NCBI GenBank assembly: GCA_964572965.1 | Contig: CAZNHL010000048.1 | Coordinates: forward strand, 1 to 37,548 | From: CAZNHL01 sp964572965 | Lineage (GTDB): Bacteria; Bacteroidota; Bacteroidia; Cytophagales; UBA9547 | Direction: 5' to 3' | Length of the DNA stretch: 37,548 nt | Shown here: positions 24,435-32,788 of the stretch, piece by piece | Layout of the letters: each line of letters opens with the position of its first letter | Position numbering within the stretch: position 1 is the first letter of the stretch | Notes under the pieces: model-generated | Seen by the model: the letters and a program-made list of their open reading frames with translations, nothing else | Database searches by the model: none | Told to the model about the DNA's origin: nothing | Position numbers and translations under genes: made by a program

Positions 24435-24956
24435 TTAAATCTGTTTCTTCGCCTTCAGCTTTTCAATGCCTTTAGGGGCAAACATAGTTTCTTTCCTGAT
24501 CTTATCCTGTAATTTAAGAAAGCCACCTATCAGTGCTTCAGGGCGCGGAGGGCAGCCTGGCACATAAACATCTACCGGTATAATACGGTCGACACCTTTT
24601 ACTACGTGATAGCCATGCTCCCAATATGGACCGCCGCAGTTTGAACACGAACCCATAGAAATAACATAGCGGGGTTCTGCCATCTGCTCATATAAGCGAC
24701 GAACACGGTCTGCCATTTTAAAAGTAACAGTACCTGCAACAATCATTACGTCTGACTGGCGGGGTGACCCACGAGGGATAACACCGAAGCGATCAAGATC
24801 ATAGCCGGATGCATAAGTAGACATCATCTCAATAGCGCAACATGCCAGACCAAAACCCATTGGCCACAAGGACGAAAGTCTCGCCCAGTTAACCAGGTCA
24901 TCCAGCTTGGTGATAATTACACCGCCTTGCCCGCTTTTAATTTGCTCTGCTACCAT
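24435..24956 (-). CDS. nuoB: NADH-quinone oxidoreductase subunit B (lone gene)
   Basis: NuoB carries the N2 iron-sulfur cluster, the last electron carrier before quinone in complex I. From the ATG at 24956 (173 residues) the ligands are Cys39 and Cys40 in GLACCAIEMM, Cys104 in GSCSNCGGP and Cys134 in VPGCPPRPEAL. PRGSPRQSDVMIVAGT is also intact, so the protein should be functional. I prefer this start over the ATG at 24986 because a perfect TATATTTG (-7 type) lies at 24964-24971 and would place the transcript start close to 24956. No other complex I gene is within reach, whereas nuo genes normally form one operon, so this may be an extra copy or a displaced subunit. Confidence 0.92.
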   Translation of the reverse strand: MVAEQIKSGQGGVIITKLDDLVNWARLSSLWPMGFGLACCAIEMMSTYASGYDLDRFGVIPRGSPRQSDVMIVAGTVTFKMADRVRRLYEQMAEPRYVISMGSCSNCGGPYWEHGYHVVKGVDRIIPVDVYVPGCPPRPEALIGGFLKLQDKIRKETMFAPKGIEKLKAKKQI

Positions 24957-24999
24957 ATTCGCACAAATATAATACATGAAGTGCAAAAACAGGTATAAA

Positions 25000-25039
25000 A
25001 AAACAGTGCTTTATGTCTGATGATATAAAGCACTGTTTT
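25000..25039 (-). terminator. Terminator after the polysaccharide deacetylase gene
   Basis: AAAACAGTGCTTTAT (25000-25014) and its exact inverse complement (25025-25039) form a 15-bp stem with a 10-base loop. On the minus strand a T-run follows. It is 18 bases after the stop codon of the deacetylase gene. Confidence 0.85.
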
Positions 25040-25057
25040 CATTGAATTCTCTTACTT

Positions 25058-27535
25058 CTAAGGTACTATAACTTTCTCATTAAAAGATTTTTCTCCATTT
25101 TCCAGATGTACCAGATACAAACCGGAAGCAAGAGATAACCCCTGCTGAGAATTTATTGTTGTACTATAAATCTGCTTGCCGGAAGCTGTAAATATGGTAA
25201 CGTTTAAAGGTTCTTTGGTAACAATACCAAGCCAGTTATGATCGGTCGCTATATTATACTGCTTGTTTTTCAATACCATTTCTTCATAACCGGTATGCAG
25301 CTTTTCAATTTCTACATCATGCGTGCTGGTTTTGATACTGCAACCGGTACTGGCCGATACACTTACAGTAACTTCATCTAAAGTTTCTCCAAAAGTAAAA
25401 TATGCCGCCCCATTGCCCGTCACATCAACAGACACATCGTTTGCCGGAGAAGAGGACCATGTATAGGTTTCTCCTATCCTTGTTTGAACGCTGAATAAAG
25501 CAGGTGTTGATGCTGTCACTTTTGAAGGTGCGTCAACAAACACCGGTGTAACGGCAGATAATGTATTGACCGTTACTTTTACAGGGCTTAAAGGACATTG
25601 GTCTACGTTACCTTCGGTCATGACGATATCATAGCATACGCCATGATGAGAGCTGTTGTAAGCATCAACAACTGCCGATGTAAGACCCGGGTTGTTGATA
25701 TAAAAAGACCCTGTAAAAGCATAAACACCTGTGAGACCGGAATTGCTTGTATTTAGTGGTACTTTTGCTGCATCGATATAGCTTGATCCTATAATTCCCA
25801 GATAATAGGTTCCTGGTTCAATCTGCCAGTCAAGTGTATGATTAAGAATTATGGTGCCGGGAGAGATTGTCTGCTCTAAGCTTTTTACAACCACTTTTCC
25901 TGTTGAATTAAGAAGAACTATCTTCACAGTTTGTGGATTGGAGGTGTAGACTCTTGATTTTATTTGCTTGAAGCTAACCGTTTTGGAAATTACAAGTCTC
26001 GCAAACTCGCCATAAACACTAGTTCCGACTACAGGAGTTGTCAGAACCTGGTGCTCTACAACTGTACTCGCTCTTCGCAGATAAAACGTACTGTCGGAAC
26101 TGATCTGAGCATTCAGTATGTTTTGAGGGGTTGAAATCTGGTTTTGCCCCCCTCTGTCAGAGAACCATTCATAATTGAGGCTGGCCGGTTTTGCAGTAAG
26201 TGTTAAAGAGCCAGGGCAAACCGTGGTGTCTTGTACCGTATAGTCAAGAGTTCCGGCACTCTGCACATACATAGTAAGAGGCATACTTATATAACTACCC
26301 ACTTTTCCCTGTACACTGATTGTAGCGCTTGTAAAGTTTGTGCCGAAATTTACTACCAGCTTATTATCATTAGTTGTGAAGCTAACGCCTGTTCCGGTAA
26401 CAGACCACACATATTCCACACCTGTTTCTTTAGGCACTTCATAAACAATGTTTTTCTGCCCTTTACATACAGATGCTAAAGACTGAGTAAAATATTCTGG
26501 TCTGTATTGAATGTCATTGGTTTTATATATACTGATGCCACCTCGGTGTGGGTAACAGTTAAAACTCATTGTATTGCCGTTCTGTGTATAGCTAAGTAAT
26601 TTATTTCCCTGGTATACATATTTGAAATCTGTAGATGGCAAAACCACATTCATTGTAACACTTGATGTAAGTGCTGCGGTATCCAGCAATAATTTATTAA
26701 AAGCAATGTTGATCTGGTCAGTAGTTGTGGTAGTAACAGGCTGATAACCCTGTGTCTGTTTCAGGTATGAAATAACTTCCAGCGCTGTCGCATTCCATAG
26801 TTCACCACTACTCACTTTTGAGCGGATATGGTTACAGTGTGCTCTGTAGTCTGCTTCAGCCACTACCCCCCACGAACCATCCTGTACTCCGTGCAATTCC
26901 CTTATAGCCCATTTCTTCTGAGTTATAGCTGTGTTTACCAAAGTATTTAATTCTGCGGCAACACTGGTTGGATAAAACACATGAAAGTTCAGGTTAAAAA
27001 AGTTAGAATTTATATTATCGTTGAGCGCGCCATTACGATCGCCACCTCTTCCTCCCCAGAAACTAAGGGTATCTCTGAGATAAGCCTTGCTCTCGTTTGA
27101 AAACTCATCATAAGGCCATATGAAAAACCTAGGGTAATAGCCCGTATTTTCATAAATCTGTCTCGTACTTTGCTTCAGTTCCTGATCAAAGCTTACCCAT
27201 TTTGTATCACTCCACCCTAACTCAGAACGATGGAACTGGCTATGATTGGCAAGTTCGTGCCCGTGCGACATCAATTCTTTTGCCCTGGTCCATAAAGCAG
27301 GCGTCACTACTGAAGTAATTGCCCCAAAAGTAAATTTCACACCCCTGTTATAAGCAATAGTATCAGCATAGTTTTCAATACCATTTACATTGCCACTGCC
27401 ATAGTCGTCGTGCACTATAGTGTAAGCGCCGGTTGCATTATTTTTCCAGGTAGCAAAAGTCGTTGTTGCGTTCTGAGCAGCAACATTTACAGACAATAAA
27501 GCTGATAAGCTAAGAAAAGTTAATAGTTTTTTCAT
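25058..27535 (-). CDS. Secreted polysaccharide deacetylase-like protein with T9SS sorting domain
   Basis: An ATG at 27550 is in frame, but the one at 27535 begins the signal peptide MKKLLTFLSLSALLSVNVAA directly and is preferred. Counting from the upstream ATG (830 residues), the NodB-like domain (about 40-270) has the metal-binding Asp pair in HDDY (47-50), His103 and His107 in NHSQFH, WPYDEF in place of the RxPYG motif, and a catalytic-type His in ELHGVQDGSW. Ig/PKD-like beta domains follow (CPGSLTLTAKPASLNYEWFS and TYTWSSSP regions). The last 70 residues end in the type IX secretion C-terminal domain pattern: VTIFTASGKQIYS, SLASGLYLVHL and KVIVP. It should be exported through the outer membrane and act on chitin-like, peptidoglycan or other acetylated glycans; the substrate is unknown. 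Confidence 0.88.
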   Translation of the reverse strand: MKKLLTFLSLSALLSVNVAAQNATTTFATWKNNATGAYTIVHDDYGSGNVNGIENYADTIAYNRGVKFTFGAITSVVTPALWTRAKELMSHGHELANHSQFHRSELGWSDTKWVSFDQELKQSTRQIYENTGYYPRFFIWPYDEFSNESKAYLRDTLSFWGGRGGDRNGALNDNINSNFFNLNFHVFYPTSVAAELNTLVNTAITQKKWAIRELHGVQDGSWGVVAEADYRAHCNHIRSKVSSGELWNATALEVISYLKQTQGYQPVTTTTTDQINIAFNKLLLDTAALTSSVTMNVVLPSTDFKYVYQGNKLLSYTQNGNTMSFNCYPHRGGISIYKTNDIQYRPEYFTQSLASVCKGQKNIVYEVPKETGVEYVWSVTGTGVSFTTNDNKLVVNFGTNFTSATISVQGKVGSYISMPLTMYVQSAGTLDYTVQDTTVCPGSLTLTAKPASLNYEWFSDRGGQNQISTPQNILNAQISSDSTFYLRRASTVVEHQVLTTPVVGTSVYGEFARLVISKTVSFKQIKSRVYTSNPQTVKIVLLNSTGKVVVKSLEQTISPGTIILNHTLDWQIEPGTYYLGIIGSSYIDAAKVPLNTSNSGLTGVYAFTGSFYINNPGLTSAVVDAYNSSHHGVCYDIVMTEGNVDQCPLSPVKVTVNTLSAVTPVFVDAPSKVTASTPALFSVQTRIGETYTWSSSPANDVSVDVTGNGAAYFTFGETLDEVTVSVSASTGCSIKTSTHDVEIEKLHTGYEEMVLKNKQYNIATDHNWLGIVTKEPLNVTIFTASGKQIYSTTINSQQGLSLASGLYLVHLENGEKSFNEKVIVP

Positions 27536-27558
27536 AGAGGTAAATAGCATTTCCGGTG

Positions 27559-27566
27559 CAAATGTA
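27559..27566 (-). promoter_or_regulatory. Possible -7 promoter element of the deacetylase gene
   Basis: TACATTTG on the minus strand matches the TAnnTTTG consensus exactly and lies 23 bases before the ATG at 27535. No good -33 TTG occurs at the usual 19-20 base spacing (one lies at 13), so this is weak. If real, it would put the upstream ATG at 27550 at or before the transcript start and favour 27535. Confidence 0.35.
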
Positions 27567-27593
27567 ACTAATTATTATTCAACAGGCTGGCTG

Positions 27594-28139
27594 TCAGTCA
27601 AATTTCATTATTTCCCATTTCAACCCTGTATGTTTCAAAAGAGTGACCTGCTTCACATTGAAAGTGGCAAAAAAGGCTTTATGCTCAAAATCAGCCCAAA
27701 TCTCGTCAAAATCAGACAACGACAGGTCACGGTGTACCACTGTCATGTGCGGATGGAATTTGGTTTTCTCAAAATATGGACTCACCAGACCAATGGTAGC
27801 TTTTAAATGATGATGCAGCTTTTTAAAAAGCTCTTTGAGTTCCGGGCTGTGATCTGGTTTAATAAAAATGACATTGTCTGAGAAGTGGCCATAACCATTT
27901 AACACCACTTCAAAATCCCTAAAACCGGGCAGGCTGCTGAGCGCATTTATCAGATCTTTTTCTTTTTTTTGTTCCCAGTGAAAAGGGGGAAAAAGCGTGA
28001 TATGCGCAGGAGATTTCAGAGATGCTTTTAGTTTATACTTCACAGCAAGTGTCTGTTTAATAGTATTCACTTCAGACAGCAAAGGATCATCAGGCATTAT
28101 AGCAATGAAATACAAAGATTTAGCTTCAGAATCGGGCAT
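27594..28139 (-). CDS. 2'-5' RNA ligase family (2H phosphoesterase) protein
   Basis: A 181-residue cytoplasmic protein with the two HxT motifs that define 2H phosphoesterases: His46-Ile-Thr48 in SPAHITLFPPF and His131-Met-Thr133 in KFHPHMTVVHRD. The spacing and the length are those of the ThpR/LigT family, which acts on 2',5' or cyclic phosphate RNA ends. YFIAIMPDDPLLSEVNTIKQ at the N terminus is also typical. The physiological substrate is not known for Bacteroidota members. It is divergent from sucA across a 168-base region and lies 43 bases upstream of the deacetylase gene on the same strand. Confidence 0.87.
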   Translation of the reverse strand: MPDSEAKSLYFIAIMPDDPLLSEVNTIKQTLAVKYKLKASLKSPAHITLFPPFHWEQKKEKDLINALSSLPGFRDFEVVLNGYGHFSDNVIFIKPDHSPELKELFKKLHHHLKATIGLVSPYFEKTKFHPHMTVVHRDLSLSDFDEIWADFEHKAFFATFNVKQVTLLKHTGLKWEIMKFD

Positions 28140-28230
28140 AAATTTTAAGCCAAATAAACGAAAAACATAACGTCAACCCGCCAATAAAGTTGCTCGCGGA
28201 AAAGAAATATTTTGTGCCAATTTTATCATA

Positions 28231-28248
28231 TATTTGTATATGCAAATA
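28231..28248. promoter_or_regulatory. Near-perfect palindrome upstream of the sucA promoter
   Basis: TATTTGTATATGCAAATA pairs at 8 of 9 positions with its own inverse complement (one T/G exception). It lies five bases upstream of the sucA -33 element, in the divergent region shared with the 2H phosphoesterase gene, which is a common place for an activator or repressor site. It may also be a chance A/T-rich palindrome. Confidence 0.4.
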
Positions 28249-28253
28249 CAGGG

Positions 28254-28284
28254 TTTTGTGAATAAAAGAGATTTTGTACCTTTA
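28254..28284 (+). promoter_or_regulatory. sucA promoter
   Basis: TTTTG (28254-28258) is followed after 18 bases by TACCTTTA (28277-28284), 7 of 8 matches to TAnnTTTG. The predicted start near 28291 leaves a leader of about 17 bases before the ATG at 28308. Confidence 0.7.
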
Positions 28285-28307
28285 CTTAATTTTACTCACT
28301 AAAAAGT

Positions 28308-31016
28308 ATGGACAAATACTCATACATCTCAAACGCTCACACTAATTACATAGAGGGCTTGTATCAGGATTACAAAGCGAATCCTGAATCTGTGGATCTG
28401 TCTTGGCAGAAGTTCTTCGAAGGTTTTGAGTTTTCTCAGGCCAGCAGCAACGGTAAGTCAACATCAGGCGGTACTGCTTCTCCAAAAGAGATTTCAGTAT
28501 ATGCTTTGATCGGCCAATACCGCAGAAGAGCACACCTTATTTCTAAGACAAACCCAATCCGTCCTCGTAAGGACAGAAAAGCGGAATTAGAGCTTTCTGT
28601 TTTCGGTCTTTCTGATGCTGACTTAAACACTAAGTTTGCAGTAGGTTCTGAAATTGGTTTGCCAAATGCGACTTTGAAAGAAATTATCGCAAAGCTGGAA
28701 TTGATCTACACAGGCCCTATTGGTTTTGAGTTTGCACACATCCGCAACCTTGAAAAAGTAGCATGGCTACAGGACAAAATTGAGAATGGTAAAATCCAGT
28801 TCTCTTTAGATGAGAAAAAACGCATCCTTTCTAAATTAAATGAAGCCGTAGTTTTCGAAAACTTCCTTCATACTAAATATGTAGGCCAGAAACGTTTCTC
28901 TTTGGAGGGTGGTGAAAACACGATCCCTGCAATGGATACAGTAATCAATACCGCTTCTGCACTTGGTGCTGAAGAAGTAATGATTGGTATGGCACACCGC
29001 GGTCGTCTGAACGTTTTGGTGAACATCATGGGTAAAACTTACGAGCAGATCTTCTCTGAATTTGAAGGGACTGTAATGCCAGACCTTACAATGGGTGATG
29101 GCGACGTGAAATACCACATGGGTTTCTCTAGCGAGATCAAAACAACTTCAGGTAAGAAAATGAACCTGAAACTTGCTCCAAACCCATCTCACTTGGAAGC
29201 GGTAAACCCTGTAGTTATGGGTTACAGCCGTTCTCAAATCGTTGATGAATTTGCCGGTGATGCATCAAAAGTGGTATCTGTACTTATTCATGGAGACGCT
29301 GCGGTAGCAGGGCAGGGTATTGTGTTCGAGACAGCTCAAATGACAAAGCTTGCCGGTTATTTCATCGGTGGTACATTACACTTCGTGATCAACAACCAGG
29401 TAGGTTTCACTACAGACTTCGAAGATGCCCGTTCTTCTACTTATTCTTCTGATGTTGCAAAAGTAATTGACTCTCCTGTATTCCACGTGAACGGTGACGA
29501 TGCTGAGGCTGTAGCACACGTAACTAAGCTTGCTACTGAATATCGTCAGAAATTTGGTGAAGATGTGTTCATTGACATGGTTTGCTACCGTCGTCATGGT
29601 CATAATGAGGCTGATGAGCCGAAATTCACACAGCCTGTACTTTACAACCTGATTGCAAAACACGCGAACCCTCGCGATGTATATAATAAAGTATTGATGG
29701 ATCGCGGTGATGTGGACGCCAAACTGGCAGAAACAATGGATAAAGAATTCCGCGATATGCTTCAGGATCGCCTGAATGAAGTGAAACAAAAGCCATTGCC
29801 TTACAAGCCAATGAAGCTTGAAGCAGCTTGGGACAAACTTCGCCGTTCTAAAGCGGGTGACTTTGATAAGTCTCCTGAAACTGCCATTTCTAAAGAGGTA
29901 GTGGAGAAAGTTGGGAAAGCTTTGATTACTACTCCTAATAACTTCAAGCCGTTAAAGCAAATCGAAAACCTGATCAAAGACCGTCAGAAAATGTTCTTTG
30001 AAACAGGTCAGTTAAACTGGGCTGCTGCCGAGTTGCTTGCTTATGGTTCATTGCTGCTGGAAAACAAGTTTGTTCGTATGTCTGGTCAGGACGTGCAGAG
30101 AGGTACTTTCTCTCACCGTCACGCGGTAATCCGTGATGCTGAAACTAACGAGACTTATTCAAGTTTAGACTTTATTGACAAAAAACAACAGAAGTTCAGA
30201 ATCTTCAACTCTCTGCTTTCCGAGTATGGAGTGTTAGGCTTTGAATTCGGATATTCATTGGGTAGTCCGGACGGGCTGATAATCTGGGAGGCACAGTTCG
30301 GTGATTTCGCCAACGGCGCACAGACAATGATTGACCAGTTTATCACCAGTTGCGAAACAAAATGGCAAACAATGAGCGGTCTGGTAATGTTATTGCCACA
30401 CGGTTATGAAGGCCAGGGACCTGAGCACTCAAATGCCCGTCCTGAGCGTTTCCTTCAACTGGCTGCTGAAGATAACATTGTAGTGGCTAACATTACTTCA
30501 CCTTCTAACTACTTCCACTTATTGCGTCGTCAGGTAGCTTGGCAATTCCGTAAACCATTGGTGGTAATGTCGCCGAAATCATTACTTCGTAATCCATTGG
30601 TAATTTCTCCAATCGAAGAATTTACTAAAGGTGGTTTCCGCGAAGTATTGGACGATACATATGCTAATGCAAAAGACGTAAAGAAAGTGTTGCTATGTAC
30701 AGGTAAAGTTTACTTCGACCTGTTAGCTGAACAACAAAAAAATCAGCGTAAAGATGTAGCTATCGTTCGTGTTGAGCAGATCGCTCCTTTCCCTGAAAAA
30801 CAAATCGACGCCATTGTTGCGAAATACAAAGGTGCTAAAGTGGTTTGGGTACAGGAAGAGCCAGAAAACATGGGTGCATGGACATTCGTGTTACGTGTCT
30901 ACAGAAAAGCAGCTATCGACGTGGTAGCTCGTAAACCATCTGCATCTACTGCAACTGGTTATGCTAAAGTACACGCTATTGAGCAGGCTGATTTAATTAC
31001 AAGAGCATTTAAATAA
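28308..31016 (+). CDS. sucA: 2-oxoglutarate dehydrogenase E1 component
   Basis: E1 uses thiamine diphosphate to decarboxylate 2-oxoglutarate and transfers the succinyl group to the lipoyl arm of E2 in the TCA cycle. The 902-residue protein has the N-terminal helical segment (NYIEGLYQDYKANPESVDLS), the thiamine region with MAHRGRLNVLVNIMGK, HGDAAVAGQGIVFETAQM, GTLHFVINNQVGFTTDF and YRRHGHNEADEPKFTQP, and the C-terminal transketolase domains (FGYSLGSPDGLIIWEAQFGD, LLPHGYEGQGPEHSNARPER and QEEPENMGAW). All are intact. It is a homodimeric-type E1, distinct from the two-chain enzymes. sucB, a small inserted gene and lpd follow on the same strand, giving all three complex components. Confidence 0.97.
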   Translation: MDKYSYISNAHTNYIEGLYQDYKANPESVDLSWQKFFEGFEFSQASSNGKSTSGGTASPKEISVYALIGQYRRRAHLISKTNPIRPRKDRKAELELSVFGLSDADLNTKFAVGSEIGLPNATLKEIIAKLELIYTGPIGFEFAHIRNLEKVAWLQDKIENGKIQFSLDEKKRILSKLNEAVVFENFLHTKYVGQKRFSLEGGENTIPAMDTVINTASALGAEEVMIGMAHRGRLNVLVNIMGKTYEQIFSEFEGTVMPDLTMGDGDVKYHMGFSSEIKTTSGKKMNLKLAPNPSHLEAVNPVVMGYSRSQIVDEFAGDASKVVSVLIHGDAAVAGQGIVFETAQMTKLAGYFIGGTLHFVINNQVGFTTDFEDARSSTYSSDVAKVIDSPVFHVNGDDAEAVAHVTKLATEYRQKFGEDVFIDMVCYRRHGHNEADEPKFTQPVLYNLIAKHANPRDVYNKVLMDRGDVDAKLAETMDKEFRDMLQDRLNEVKQKPLPYKPMKLEAAWDKLRRSKAGDFDKSPETAISKEVVEKVGKALITTPNNFKPLKQIENLIKDRQKMFFETGQLNWAAAELLAYGSLLLENKFVRMSGQDVQRGTFSHRHAVIRDAETNETYSSLDFIDKKQQKFRIFNSLLSEYGVLGFEFGYSLGSPDGLIIWEAQFGDFANGAQTMIDQFITSCETKWQTMSGLVMLLPHGYEGQGPEHSNARPERFLQLAAEDNIVVANITSPSNYFHLLRRQVAWQFRKPLVVMSPKSLLRNPLVISPIEEFTKGGFREVLDDTYANAKDVKKVLLCTGKVYFDLLAEQQKNQRKDVAIVRVEQIAPFPEKQIDAIVAKYKGAKVVWVQEEPENMGAWTFVLRVYRKAAIDVVARKPSASTATGYAKVHAIEQADLITRAFK

Positions 31017-31028
31017 TTATAAATTGTG

Positions 31029-31087
31029 AATGATGAATTATAAATGTGATTCATCATTCAACAGTTTATAATTTATAATTCATCATT
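31029..31087 (+). repeat. Inverted repeat filling the sucA-sucB spacer
   Basis: AATGATGAATTATAAAT (31029-31045) has an exact 17-base inverse complement at 31071-31087. The 86-base spacer consists almost wholly of ATAATT/TTCATCATT-like units, so a longer imperfect hairpin is possible. It resembles the arms around the four-helix-bundle genes but encloses no gene. Confidence 0.75.
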
Positions 31088-31102
31088 TATAATTGTAAAG
31101 AC

Positions 31103-32653
31103 ATGAGTTTGGAAGTAAAAATACCTACCGTAGGCGAATCGATCACCGAAGTGACCATCGCTAAATGGCATAAAAAAGACGGAGATCAGGTTGCAGTAAA
31201 CGACCTTATCTGCGAGCTTGAATCTGACAAAGCTACATTTGAACTGAATGCTGAAGCTGCCGGTACTTTGAAAATTGTAGTAGCTGAAGGCGAGACAATC
31301 GCAATCGGCACAGTAATCTGCAAAATTGAAGCTTCGACAGGCTCAGCTACCGCCAGCGCTGGTGCTGCTCCTAAGGCTGAAGCTCCAAAAGCTGCTGCTG
31401 ACGCTGCTCCGACTGCTAAAGCTGCTCCGTCAGCAACAGGCAAAGTATTGGAAATGAAAGTTCCTACAGTAGGAGAGTCAATCACTGAAGTAACAATTTC
31501 AGGATGGTCTAAAAAAGACGGCGACATCGTAGCGTTGAACGACGTTCTTTGCGAGCTTGAGTCTGACAAAGCTACATTTGAATTAACTGCTGAAGCATCA
31601 GGTAAACTGACAATCGTAGCGCAAGCTGGTGATACAATTGCTATTGGTGCTTTGATCTGCAAAATTGAAGTAATGGATGGCGTTGCTGCTGGAGCTTCGA
31701 CAGGCTCAGCTACCGCTGCTCCTGCTGCTGCATCTAATGGTGGCGGCGCCGCTGACTACGCTACCGGTCATGCATCTCCTGCTGCCGGTAAAATATTAGC
31801 TGAAAAAGGTATCAGCCCAGAGGCTGTTGCCGGTTCTGGTGTTGGCGGACGTATCACTAAAGAAGATGCACAAAACGCTAAGGCTGGTGCTCCTGCTGCC
31901 GCTGCTAAACCAGCTGCTGCATCTGCTCCTGCTGCGCCAAGCTACAGTGGTGCACGCGAAGACAGAACAGAGAAAATGACTTCTCTTCGTAAGACAATCG
32001 CTAAGCGTCTGGTAGCAGTGAAAAATGAAACGGCTATGTTGACTACCTTCAACGAGGTAAACATGAAGCCGATCATGGATCTGCGTTCTAAATATAAAGA
32101 TGGTTTCAAAGAGAAGCATGGCGTAAACCTTGGTTTCATGTCATTCTTCACAAAGGCTGTTTGCCAGGCATTGTTGGAATTCCCTGCAGTGAATGCATAC
32201 ATCGACGGTGAAAACATCATCTACCATAACTATGCTGATATCTCAGTAGCTGTTTCTGCTCCAAGAGGATTGGTAGTTCCGGTAATCCGTAATGCAGAGC
32301 AAATGTCATTCGACGGTATTGAAAAAGAAATCGTTCGTTTGGCTACAAGAGCAAGAGATAACAAGTTGACTATCGACGAAATGACTGGCGGTACATTCAC
32401 TATCACAAATGGTGGTATCTTCGGATCAATGATGTCAACACCGATCATCAACGCTCCACAGTCTGCCATCTTAGGTATGCACAATATCGTTGAAAGACCA
32501 ATGGCAGTAAACGGCCAGGTGGTAATCCTTCCAATGATGTACCTTGCATTATCTTATGACCACAGAATCATCGACGGTCGCGAGTCAGTTGGTTTCCTTG
32601 TAAGAGTAAAACAATTGCTTGAAGATCCGGCTAGATTGATGTTAGGAGTATAA
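31103..32653 (+). CDS. sucB: 2-oxoglutarate dehydrogenase E2 (dihydrolipoyllysine succinyltransferase) with two lipoyl domains
   Basis: E2 forms the core of the complex and transfers succinyl from its lipoyl arm to coenzyme A. The 516-residue protein has two tandem lipoyl domains (about 2-77 and 114-191), each with the lipoylation motif ELESDKATFEL (Lys43 and Lys156), Ala/Pro-rich linkers, a peripheral subunit-binding domain (about 223-258, ASPAAGKILAEKGI) and the acetyltransferase core ending with His487 and Asp491 in DHRIIDG. Most bacterial OGDH E2 proteins carry one lipoyl domain, so two is unusual, although some actinobacterial and other relatives have more. The two domains are very similar and each is followed by an identical linker DNA segment. 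Named succinyl- rather than acetyl-transferase because of the sucA neighbour. Confidence 0.93.
   Translation: MSLEVKIPTVGESITEVTIAKWHKKDGDQVAVNDLICELESDKATFELNAEAAGTLKIVVAEGETIAIGTVICKIEASTGSATASAGAAPKAEAPKAAADAAPTAKAAPSATGKVLEMKVPTVGESITEVTISGWSKKDGDIVALNDVLCELESDKATFELTAEASGKLTIVAQAGDTIAIGALICKIEVMDGVAAGASTGSATAAPAAASNGGGAADYATGHASPAAGKILAEKGISPEAVAGSGVGGRITKEDAQNAKAGAPAAAAKPAAASAPAAPSYSGAREDRTEKMTSLRKTIAKRLVAVKNETAMLTTFNEVNMKPIMDLRSKYKDGFKEKHGVNLGFMSFFTKAVCQALLEFPAVNAYIDGENIIYHNYADISVAVSAPRGLVVPVIRNAEQMSFDGIEKEIVRLATRARDNKLTIDEMTGGTFTITNGGIFGSMMSTPIINAPQSAILGMHNIVERPMAVNGQVVILPMMYLALSYDHRIIDGRESVGFLVRVKQLLEDPARLMLGV
31331..31353 (+). repeat. TTCGACAGGCTCA-type repeat in the first E2 linker
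   Basis: The 23 bases beginning GCTTCGACAGGCTCAGC are identical to 31694-31716. In frame they encode ASTGSATA-like linker residues. The GCTTCGACAGGCTCA core resembles the dispersed intergenic repeats with TGAGC...GTCGAA ends seen after lpd. Confidence 0.7.
31694..31716 (+). repeat. TTCGACAGGCTCA-type repeat in the second E2 linker
   Basis: Exact second copy of 31331-31353, again just after a lipoyl domain and in the same reading frame. The most economical reading is that the duplication that produced two lipoyl domains included this linker. Confidence 0.7.
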
Positions 32654-32685
32654 TTAGTAGTGGGTAGTGAGAATTGAGTAGTGAG
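32654..32685. repeat. Inverted arm on the sucB side of the third four-helix-bundle gene
   Basis: A TAGTAGTGGGTAGTGAG-type arm starting at the base after the sucB stop codon. It is the inverse complement of 33222-33253 at 27 of 32 positions. More TGAGAATTGGG-like direct copies follow it up to 32720. Confidence 0.7.
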
Positions 32686-32788
32686 AGTCAGTAGTGAGTA
32701 ATGAGAATTGGGTAGTGAGAAAATGCTATCAATATTCACAGAAATTCAGATATTAGATTTTTACTTTTTCAATTCATTTTTACCCGCT

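Noticed and set aside
31186..31662. 158-residue minus-strand frame inside sucB
   Set aside because: It is the mirror of the alanine-rich lipoyl and linker region, and its composition follows from the sucB codons.
32654..32720. TAGTGAG/TAGTGGG tandem units as a CRISPR-like or tandem repeat array
   Set aside because: Units are short and irregular, there are no spacers, no cas genes, and the copies at 33222 are inverted. They fit inverted arms better.
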